A stretch of 64,000 nucleotides of DNA. Source: Flavobacteriaceae bacterium UBA1903. GTDB lineage: Bacteria > Bacteroidota > Bacteroidia > Flavobacteriales > Flavobacteriaceae. Shown piece after piece: positions 57,892 through 64,000 of the stretch. Within the stretch, counting starts at the first letter, position 1. Each line of letters begins with the position of its first letter. The translations under genes and the position numbers were made by a program. The DNA lies in the NCBI GenBank assembly GCA_002337605.1, contig DDGL01000014.1:259827-323826 (forward strand), in the 5' to 3' direction. The notes under the pieces were generated by a model, which did not search any database, was not told the DNA's origin, and saw only the letters and a list, made by a program, of their open reading frames with translations.

Positions 57892-58370
57892 TTACAATGA
57901 TTGCCGCTGCAGGCCAAAACAACGAACTGGGAAAAGACAACGACTTGGTTTGGCATTTACCAGACGATTTTAGACGCTTCAAACAACTTACTACTGGCCA
58001 TTGTATTATTATGGGTCGTAAAACCTTTGAGTCCTTCCCAAAACCTCTTCCCAATCGTACCCACATTGTTATTACCAGAAATAAAACCTATAAAAAAGAA
58101 GGTGCTGTCGTGGTGCATTCCTTAGACGCTGCATTACTCAAAGCTAGTAATGATGCACAACCCTTTGTTATTGGCGGTGGCGAAATCTATAAAATGGCGA
58201 TGGACGTAGCAGATAAAATTGAACTCACACGCGTACACGGTAGCTTTGATGCAGATACTTATTTTCCGGATATAAACAAGGACCAATGGGAACTTATTGC
58301 TGAAACTCCTCATTCAAAAGATGAACGCCATACGTATTCTTTTACCTATGAAACCTGGGTGCGGAAATAA
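57888..58370 (+). CDS. folA: Dihydrofolate reductase
   Basis: NADPH-dependent reduction of dihydrofolate, needed by thymidylate synthase. MITMIAAAGQNNELGKDNDLVWHLPDDF (split) includes the substrate-binding acidic residue in LPDDF; GRKTFESFPKPLPNRTHIVIT and FVIGGGEIYKMAMDVAD form the cofactor site. 160 residues. Overlaps the 2TM gene by 4 bases. Confidence 0.96.
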   Translation: MITMIAAAGQNNELGKDNDLVWHLPDDFRRFKQLTTGHCIIMGRKTFESFPKPLPNRTHIVITRNKTYKKEGAVVVHSLDAALLKASNDAQPFVIGGGEIYKMAMDVADKIELTRVHGSFDADTYFPDINKDQWELIAETPHSKDERHTYSFTYETWVRK

Positions 58371-58415
58371 CTTTTCGGTTCGCAATAGCAGAAATAGTAC
58401 AATTTGTTTTGAGGC

Positions 58416-59261
58416 ATGCAAAACACTCTTAATGAAATAGCTGAGAAAAATTCACTTACCCTTCAGGAGTTTAAGCCGCTTTCTGGGGGTGATATCAATG
58501 CTGTGTATGTCTTGAAGTGTACAGAAGGTAATTTTGTAGTAAAACTGAATGATGCCGCTAAATTTCCAGCCATGTTTAAAGCTGAAGCAAAAGGATTACA
58601 GCTTTTAGCTTCTTCAGAGAGCTTTACTATTCCGAAGGTTTTGAGTACCGGAGAAGAGAAAAGCAAATCGTATCTTTTGCTTGAAAATATCCCAAAAGGG
58701 ACTAAAAACGCAGAATTTTGGCCTTTTTTTGCTGAAAATCTAGCAAAATTACACAGAACCACTCAAAATAATTTCGGTTTAGAGCACGACAACTACATCG
58801 GTTCTTTAAAGCAGGTAAATGGTTCTGAAAAAACTTCAGCAGATTTTTATATCCAACAACGATTGAAGCCGCAGTTTGCTTTGGCGAAAGAAAATGGCTT
58901 TAGTTTTCAAAATATCGAACAGTTTTATGCAACCCTTTCAGCAGAAATCCCAAACGAACCTCCCTCTTTAATTCACGGTGACCTATGGAATGGCAATTAC
59001 CTGGTTTCTGGAAAAGGGAAGCCCGTGCTCATAGACCCTGCCGTTGCTTTTTCCTCCCGTGAAATGGACCTGGCAATGATGCAGTTGTTTGGAGGTTTTC
59101 CTGAAGAAGTTTTTTCAGTTTACAACGAAATTTATGCACTTGACAATGGATGGGAACGCCGGATTCCTCTTTTTCAATTGTACTATGTATTAGTACACCT
59201 TAATATATTTGGGCGTGGTTATCTTCCGCAGGTTCAAACAATCTTACATTCATTTGGTTAA
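58416..59261 (+). CDS. Fructosamine kinase family protein
   Basis: Kinase-like protein of 281 residues. Conserved segments: FKPLSGGDINAVYVLKC (nucleotide loop), FVVKLND with the ATP lysine, the catalytic LIHGDLWNGNYLV and the metal-binding VLIDPAVAFSSREMDLAM. The family phosphorylates ketosamines on proteins, allowing deglycation; bacterial substrates may be small ribulosamines. Lies 45 bases after folA on the same strand. Confidence 0.92.
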   Translation: MQNTLNEIAEKNSLTLQEFKPLSGGDINAVYVLKCTEGNFVVKLNDAAKFPAMFKAEAKGLQLLASSESFTIPKVLSTGEEKSKSYLLLENIPKGTKNAEFWPFFAENLAKLHRTTQNNFGLEHDNYIGSLKQVNGSEKTSADFYIQQRLKPQFALAKENGFSFQNIEQFYATLSAEIPNEPPSLIHGDLWNGNYLVSGKGKPVLIDPAVAFSSREMDLAMMQLFGGFPEEVFSVYNEIYALDNGWERRIPLFQLYYVLVHLNIFGRGYLPQVQTILHSFG

Positions 59262-59342
59262 CAAATATTTTAAAATACTTTGGCATTTTGTTGGGCGTGG
59301 TAGCTTGTACTTCTGTGTATCTTTAAAATAAAACAAAAAACT

Positions 59343-59843
59343 ATGAGTCAAGAAAATTTATACAGCCAAAAGGCTATCGAAAAAATAACCGACATTGCAA
59401 ACGATGTAGATTTTTGCATGTTCGCAACTAATTTAAGCATCCAGCCTATAAGCGCTGTGCCTATGAGCACTAAAAAAGTAGATGAACGTGGTAATATTTG
59501 GTTTTTGAGTACTAAAGACAGTGAGCATAATGCCAATATTGTACAAGATGACAACACGCAACTTTTATACAGCGGCACTAGCAGTATGAAGTTTTTAAGT
59601 GTGTATGGATATTCAGAAATTGTTTACGACCGTGAAATCATAAAAGATTTATACAGCAACGCAGACAATGCCTGGTTCGACGGCGATGAAGATCCAAACA
59701 TTACAGCGATAAAGTTTGTTCCTCAGGAAGCTGCATATTGGAGTAATGACGACAACAAATTAATCACACTTTTTAAATTAGCAAGAGCAGCCGTTACTGG
59801 AGAAAATCAAGATATAGGCTCTTCCGGACAAATGAAAGTCTAA
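59343..59843 (+). CDS. Pyridoxamine 5'-phosphate oxidase-related (general stress) protein
   Basis: Split-barrel flavin-binding family protein, 166 residues. FCMFATNLSIQPISAVPMSTKKVDERGNIWFLSTKDSEH (split over residues 22-60) is the characteristic start, and FLSVYGYSEIVYDREIIKDLY follows. The C-terminal tail (GENQDIGSSGQMKV) is flexible. Related to general stress protein 26 types; whether it binds FMN, F420 or haem is unknown. Confidence 0.88.
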   Translation: MSQENLYSQKAIEKITDIANDVDFCMFATNLSIQPISAVPMSTKKVDERGNIWFLSTKDSEHNANIVQDDNTQLLYSGTSSMKFLSVYGYSEIVYDREIIKDLYSNADNAWFDGDEDPNITAIKFVPQEAAYWSNDDNKLITLFKLARAAVTGENQDIGSSGQMKV

Positions 59844-59867
59844 AACATCACGTTATCCTAAAAAACC

Positions 59868-59895
59868 TCCCCTTTTTGAAATTTCAAAAAGGGGA
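59868..59895 (+). terminator. Intrinsic terminator, perfect palindrome
   Basis: Perfect inverted repeat of TCCCCTTTTTGAAA with TTTCAAAAAGGGGA and no loop in the DNA, followed by TTTTTTATG. It separates the stress protein gene from fabD. Confidence 0.88.
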
Positions 59896-59935
59896 TTTTT
59901 TATGCTATTTTTACACAACCAAAAAACCAACTATA

Positions 59936-60817
59936 ATGAAAGCATATATTTTTCCCGGACAAGGGGCCCAGTTTACAGGAATGGGACAAGACTTATACGA
60001 AACATCAGCCAAAGCAAAAGAATTATTTCAGCAAGCCAATGATATTTTAGGGTTTGACATTACAAAAATTATGTTTGAAGGCTCCGCAGATGAGCTTAAG
60101 GAAACCAAGGTTACACAGCCTGCAATTTTTCTTCATTCAACTATTTTAGCAACAGTAATGGGTGAGTCTTTTAAACCAGATATGGTTGCTGGACATTCGT
60201 TGGGAGAAATTTCGGCATTGGTAGCAAATAGAACTTTAGCATTTAGTGATGGGTTAACTTTAGTGTCCAAACGGGCACAAGCCATGCAAAAGGCTTGTGA
60301 GTTAGAGCCCTCAACTATGGCAGCCGTACTTGGCCTGGAAGATCATCTGGTAGAAGCTATTTGTGCAGATACACCTGGAACGGTAGTTGCCGCAAACTAC
60401 AATTGTCCCGGGCAACTGGTGATTTCAGGAGATATTAATGCGGTAAACCTTGCCTGCGAAAAGCTAACCGAAGCTGGCGCCAGAAGAGCATTACTACTTC
60501 CTGTAGGAGGCGCTTTTCACAGTCCCTTAATGGAGCCAGCACGGGAAGAACTGGCCGCAGCTATTGAGAATACGACCTTTACAGAGCCAGCGTGCCCGAT
60601 TTACCAAAATGTATCTACGTTTGCAGTTACCAAGCCAGATGAGATAAAGAAAAATTTAATCTTTCAACTTACAGCTCCTGTGAAATGGACACAGAGTATT
60701 CAAAATATGGTTAAAGACGGAGGAACTGATTTTATTGAAGTAGGCCCAGGAAATGTGTTACAAGGCCTTATGAGAAAAATAGACCGCAACGTAAACACAA
60801 GCAAAGCCGAAATTTAA
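59936..60817 (+). CDS. fabD: Malonyl-CoA:ACP transacylase
   Basis: Loads malonate onto acyl carrier protein for fatty acid synthesis. Start at the ATG 59936 (MKAYIFPGQGAQFTGMGQDL); the longer open frame runs into the upstream terminator. Catalytic Ser88 in AGHSLGEISAL and His195 in GGAFHSPLMEPA are present, as is the GQGAQ motif. 293 residues, standard length. Followed by its own terminator. Confidence 0.96.
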   Translation: MKAYIFPGQGAQFTGMGQDLYETSAKAKELFQQANDILGFDITKIMFEGSADELKETKVTQPAIFLHSTILATVMGESFKPDMVAGHSLGEISALVANRTLAFSDGLTLVSKRAQAMQKACELEPSTMAAVLGLEDHLVEAICADTPGTVVAANYNCPGQLVISGDINAVNLACEKLTEAGARRALLLPVGGAFHSPLMEPAREELAAAIENTTFTEPACPIYQNVSTFAVTKPDEIKKNLIFQLTAPVKWTQSIQNMVKDGGTDFIEVGPGNVLQGLMRKIDRNVNTSKAEI

Positions 60818-60838
60818 TTTTCAGATAAGAGAAAATAA

Positions 60839-60870
60839 AAATCCCGAAGCTTTTACAAACTTCGGGATTT
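60839..60870. terminator. Intrinsic terminator after fabD
   Basis: 11-base stem AAATCCCGAAG with CTTCGGGATTT, 10-base loop, flanked by A- and T-rich DNA; serves fabD and possibly the convergent small gene. Confidence 0.88.
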
Positions 60871-60890
60871 TCTATTTTGGGTTGTTTTAT

Positions 60891-61082
60891 TTAGAAACTT
60901 ATCTCACAGTCCTTACAATCTTTCACTTCGCCATAATAGGTTTCGCGATATTTATGGAGTGTTTTTACAGGAATGTTTAAAAGTGTTTTTTGGATGTAGA
61001 CAACTTTCGCAGTCATCATCCCCATTTTTTCTGAAAATCGTTTTTCTTTCTTAGTCTTTCTTCGGACTGATACTAATTGCAT
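60891..61082 (-). CDS. Small conserved basic protein with CxxC end
   Basis: 63-residue protein from the ATG at 61082 (MQLVSVRRKTKKEKRFSEKM); the frame 10 codons further upstream is not supported. Strongly basic N-terminus, a central TAKVVYIQKTLLNIPVKTLH and the ending DCKDCEISF with a CxxC pair. I recall similar short proteins being conserved in flavobacteria but know no function. Good codon structure and the hairpin after its stop support a real gene. Confidence 0.65.
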   Translation of the reverse strand: MQLVSVRRKTKKEKRFSEKMGMMTAKVVYIQKTLLNIPVKTLHKYRETYYGEVKDCKDCEISF

Positions 61083-61188
61083 TGGTTTTTGTTTAAATGT
61101 ACTGCAAAACAACGCATTAGTAGCGTAAATTGCAAATTATAGCTGTTAAACCTTTACTAAGTTTGCCTTAAGAGCACAAAAAAAGCCT

Positions 61189-62208
61189 TTAAATACCCCT
61201 TACTTTCTTCTCCCATTTCCAGGCAGAAGCCAGTGATTCTTTTAGGTTATGTACCGCTTTCCAGCCTAACTCATCATTGGCCTTTTTTGTATCTGCAAAT
61301 ACAGCAACCACATCGCCTGGTCGCCTTTTTACTATTTTATAGTTTAATTTTTTTCCAGATATTTCTTCAAAAGCCGTAACTACTTCCAGTACGCTATTTC
61401 CCTTTCCTGTACCTACGTTAAAGACTTTAAATTTAGCTGAATTTTCTGCGTTTATAAGCCTTTCAACAGCCTTAACATGCGCCTTAGCCAGATCTACCAC
61501 GTGAATATAATCGCGAATACAACTTCCGTCCGGGGTATTGTAATCATCCCCAAAAATTGAAAGTTCCTTGCGTACCCCTGCCGCAGTTTGAGTAATGTAT
61601 GGAACTAAATTTTGAGGCACTCCCACAGGCAGTTCCCCGATAAGTGCAGATTCGTGTGCTCCAATAGGGTTAAAGTAACGTAAAGCTATTGCATTTAAGC
61701 TCGAAACTTTACAAACATCGTTGATAATTTCTTCACTAATCTGTTTTGTATTTCCGTAGGGAGATATGGCTTTTTTAATAGGAGCCTCTTCATTTATAGG
61801 CAAGACATCAGGCTCTCCATATACGGTACAGGAAGAACTAAATATAAAATTCGAAATACTATGGGCTTTGCATTCTTGCAAAAGATATACCAATGAGTTG
61901 ATGTTATTTTCATAATACAACAAAGGGTTCTCGACACTTTCGCCTACAGCTTTACTGGCAGCAAAATGAATTATTCCGTCGATATCCTTATGGGTTTGAA
62001 AAAACTTCTCAACATCACTTTTAATACGAAGGTCCAGCCTCACAAAGCTAGGAGGGGTGTTGGTTATTTCGGTAATACCCTGCAATACATCTATAGAAGT
62101 GTTGGAAAGGTTATCAATAATAAAAACTTCATATCCTGCTTCCTGCAAGGCTACCACAGTATGCGACCCTATATACCCTAAACCCCCTGTAACCAGTATT
62201 TTTTTCAT
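61189..62208 (-). CDS. galE: UDP-glucose 4-epimerase
   Basis: Interconverts UDP-glucose and UDP-galactose (or the N-acetyl forms). Start at 62208 (MKKILVTGGLGYIGSHTVVA) gives the Rossmann GxxGxxG at residues 8-14; the longer frame to 62247 would overlap the neighbouring gene. Catalytic Tyr151 and Lys155 in SPYGNTK and the serine/threonine in SSSCTVYG are present. 339 residues. Follows the aminotransferase gene by 25 bases, so both probably serve polysaccharide or lipopolysaccharide synthesis. Confidence 0.94.
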   Translation of the reverse strand: MKKILVTGGLGYIGSHTVVALQEAGYEVFIIDNLSNTSIDVLQGITEITNTPPSFVRLDLRIKSDVEKFFQTHKDIDGIIHFAASKAVGESVENPLLYYENNINSLVYLLQECKAHSISNFIFSSSCTVYGEPDVLPINEEAPIKKAISPYGNTKQISEEIINDVCKVSSLNAIALRYFNPIGAHESALIGELPVGVPQNLVPYITQTAAGVRKELSIFGDDYNTPDGSCIRDYIHVVDLAKAHVKAVERLINAENSAKFKVFNVGTGKGNSVLEVVTAFEEISGKKLNYKIVKRRPGDVVAVFADTKKANDELGWKAVHNLKESLASAWKWEKKVRGI

Positions 62209-62233
62209 GTGTACTTCTCGTAGCGACGGGAAT

Positions 62234-63391
62234 TTATTTTGAGACAAATTTTATAACAGTTTCCGTAATAAAATCTATTTGTTCGTCATCCAACTCTGTA
62301 TGCATAGGTAAAGAAATTACCTCTTTCACTAACTGGTTTGTTACTGAAAAATCTGCTTCGTTATATCGGTCGTCTGCATATGCCTTTTGCAAATGCAATG
62401 GGATAGGGTAGTATACACCACATGGAATGTCATGCTCGTTTAAGTGCTTTACCAACGCATCCCTGTCTGCTTGCGTGATTCGTAGCGTGTATTGATGAAA
62501 TACGTGACAATCACAAACATCGCAAATACAATTTCCTGTATCGCAAAAGCCTGTTGGTACAATAATACCTTCAACCCCATTAAACGCCTGACTATATTTT
62601 CTCGCTGCATTTCGTCGTGCTGCGTTGTAAGCGTCTAAATGAGGTAATTTTGCTCTTAAAACAGCGGCTTGGATAGAATCCAAACGTGAATTTACTCCAA
62701 CCACATCGTGGTGGTAGCGAACATACATTCCGTGGTTTACAATACCTCTTAAAGTATGCGCCAGTTCATCATCGTTTGTGAAAATTGCTCCTCCATCGCC
62801 ATAACACCCCAGGTTTTTTGAAGGGAAAAAAGATGTGGAACCAACATGGCCAATCCCACCCGTTTTTATTTTGGTACCATCTTTTGAAGTGTAGTTAGCC
62901 CCGATTCCTTGTGCATTATCTTCAATAACATATAAGTTATGTTCCTTAGCTAGCTCCATAATGGCATCCATGTTGGCAGCAAGACCAAACAAATGGACAG
63001 GAACTATGGCTTTTGTTTTTGGAGTGATGGCCTTTTTAATGGCTTCAATATCTACATTAAAATTTACGGGGTCTACATCTACCAATACTGGAGTTAATTG
63101 CAAAAGTGCAATCACCTCCACAGTAGCTGCAAAAGTGAAATCTGCCGTAATTACTTCGTCACCAGGCTGCAGCCCCAATCCCATCATCGCTATTTGCAAT
63201 GCATCAGTGCCATTTGCACAGGGAATTACATGTTTCACTCCCAGATAGGCTTCTAACTCTTTTTGAAACTCCTGAACTTCAGGTCCATTTATAAAAGCTG
63301 TAGACTCTATCACATCTAAAACAGACGTATTTACTTGTTCTTTAATATGTTCGTACTGGCCTTTCAAATCGACCATTTGTATTTTTCTCAT
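62234..63391 (-). CDS. DegT/DnrJ/EryC1/StrS-family sugar aminotransferase with Cys-rich insertion
   Basis: PLP-dependent nucleotide-sugar aminotransferase, 385 residues. MVDLKGQYEHIKEQV start, ANGTDALQIAMMGLG, VIEDNAQGIGA, and the Schiff-base Lys192 in FFPSKNLGCYGDGGA are all typical. Odd: residues 283-295 carry five cysteines (GFCDTGNCICDVCDCHVFHQ) just before the conserved HQYTLR, where homologues usually have a short loop. The spacing (C-x4-C-x-C-x2-C-x-C) could bind zinc or an iron-sulfur cluster. Product sugar unknown. Confidence 0.9.
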   Translation of the reverse strand: MRKIQMVDLKGQYEHIKEQVNTSVLDVIESTAFINGPEVQEFQKELEAYLGVKHVIPCANGTDALQIAMMGLGLQPGDEVITADFTFAATVEVIALLQLTPVLVDVDPVNFNVDIEAIKKAITPKTKAIVPVHLFGLAANMDAIMELAKEHNLYVIEDNAQGIGANYTSKDGTKIKTGGIGHVGSTSFFPSKNLGCYGDGGAIFTNDDELAHTLRGIVNHGMYVRYHHDVVGVNSRLDSIQAAVLRAKLPHLDAYNAARRNAARKYSQAFNGVEGIIVPTGFCDTGNCICDVCDCHVFHQYTLRITQADRDALVKHLNEHDIPCGVYYPIPLHLQKAYADDRYNEADFSVTNQLVKEVISLPMHTELDDEQIDFITETVIKFVSK

Positions 63392-63498
63392 TTTTTTTGA
63401 ATAAAATTCGCTTTGGTAAAAATACGAAAAACCCGAAGCCTCACCATATTATTTATAGATTAACAGAAGCTGCTGTAATTTTGCTAATTTAGCGGTCT

Positions 63499-64000
63499 GT
63501 GGGCACACTTTACAACATAGCAACATATATAATGAGTTTTTTTCTCTGGCTCTCACAAGGCTTTAGTAAAAAAATGAAACTTTTTATACAAGGGCGTCAG
63601 CAAACCCTCTCTATTTTAAAGGATAAAATTAAACCCACAGACCAGACACTCTGGTTTCATTGCGCCTCCCTGGGGGAGTTTGAACAGGGCTTTCCAATTA
63701 TGGAAGCTATTAAAAAAGAGTCTCCAAACTATAAAATTGTAGTATCCTTTTTCTCACCTTCTGGATACGAGATTAAAAAAAACACCCCGGTCGCAGATGC
63801 TGTAGTCTATTTGCCTATGGATACCCGAGCAAGTGCTCGTAAATTTGTTGAGTTAGTTCACCCAACCACAGCCTTTTTTGTAAAATACGAATTTTGGCCT
63901 AATTACCTTTTTCAGCTGAAGAAGCAGGGAGTTCACACCCTTCTAGTTTCTGGTGTTTTTAGAGAAAACCAGGTTTTTTTTAAATCGTACGGAGGATTTA
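63499..64000 (+). CDS. waaA: 3-deoxy-D-manno-octulosonic acid (Kdo) transferase, 3' end outside window
   Basis: Transfers Kdo from CMP-Kdo to lipid A precursor at the inner membrane. The frame from GTG at 63499 reads MGTLYNIATYIMSFFLWLSQ (first codon as Met), an N-terminal membrane anchor that matches the LYNI start of relatives, so the GTG is preferred to the ATG at 63532. Conserved WFHCASLGEFEQ, VVSFFSPSGYE and AFFVKYEFWPNYL follow. 167 codons are visible. A stop codon lies 6 bases before the GTG. TAATTTTG at 63476-63483 is a possible -7 element. Confidence 0.9.
   Translation, partial: MGTLYNIATYIMSFFLWLSQGFSKKMKLFIQGRQQTLSILKDKIKPTDQTLWFHCASLGEFEQGFPIMEAIKKESPNYKIVVSFFSPSGYEIKKNTPVADAVVYLPMDTRASARKFVELVHPTTAFFVKYEFWPNYLFQLKKQGVHTLLVSGVFRENQVFFKSYGGF

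Overview
The window is chromosomal DNA from a member of the Bacteroidota, almost certainly the family Flavobacteriaceae (probably marine; genus not assigned). This rests on type IX secretion C-terminal sorting domains, GLPGLI-family proteins, CarboxypepD_reg/beta-barrel proteins, DUF4136, DUF4230 and 2TM-domain proteins, a fused E1 alpha-beta 2-oxoacid dehydrogenase, the flavobacterial -7 motif TAnnTTTG, near absence of Shine-Dalgarno sites and AT-rich composition. It is densely coding: no gap without a gene exceeds 300 bases, and I see no tRNA, rRNA, CRISPR array, transposase, prophage or plasmid gene.

Layout. 1-2141: 3' part of urocanase (hutU) and a DUF4136 lipoprotein. 2178-18468: a leftward run of about 16 kb for aerobic phenylacetate degradation, read as tetR, then paaE-A-B-C-D-G-H, an inserted S23 four-helix-bundle gene, paaI, thiolase, paaZ, paaF-like, paaY, ending in the E2 and fused E1 genes of a branched-chain-type 2-oxoacid dehydrogenase. 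Its head carries a flavobacterial promoter overlapped by a TetR-type palindrome. 18597-20798: aromatic amino acid hydroxylase and a rhodanese. 20863-23472: a secreted T9SS protein and a DUF4230 protein. 23665-30649: an outer-membrane beta-barrel receptor and two GLPGLI proteins, divergent from a histidine kinase/response regulator pair. 30681-40052: a secreted hypothetical, deoxynucleoside kinase, then a phosphate/pyrophosphate neighbourhood (ppk1, App1-like phosphatase, MgtC/DUF4010 protein, membrane pyrophosphatase with an odd acidic tail, soluble pyrophosphatase). 40195-45924: DUF5686 outer-membrane protein, pdhB, divergent etfB-etfA. 46177-52644: bifunctional nuclease, CNT nucleoside transporter with an extra N-terminal domain, thyA, two small TonB-C-like proteins, egtB and egtD. 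52871-57356: a giant HYR-repeat T9SS protein and a class V PLP enzyme. 57418-60817: 2TM protein, folA, fructosamine kinase-like, pyridoxamine-phosphate-oxidase-like protein, fabD. 60891-64000: small conserved protein, galE, DegT-type aminotransferase and the start of waaA (Kdo transferase).

How the genes fit together. PaaABCDE epoxidise phenylacetyl-CoA, PaaG isomerises to the oxepin, PaaZ opens and oxidises the ring, and PaaF/PaaH/thiolase finish beta-oxidation; PaaI and PaaY salvage dead-end CoA esters. No phenylacetate-CoA ligase (paaK) is present here, whereas the 2-oxoacid dehydrogenase E2 gene starts 6 bases after paaY. This suggests that the dehydrogenase may feed the pathway with phenylacetyl-CoA directly from phenylpyruvate. 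Several families of short interspersed palindromic repeats fill the gaps of the paa region, and two copies are translated in frame inside the aromatic amino acid hydroxylase.
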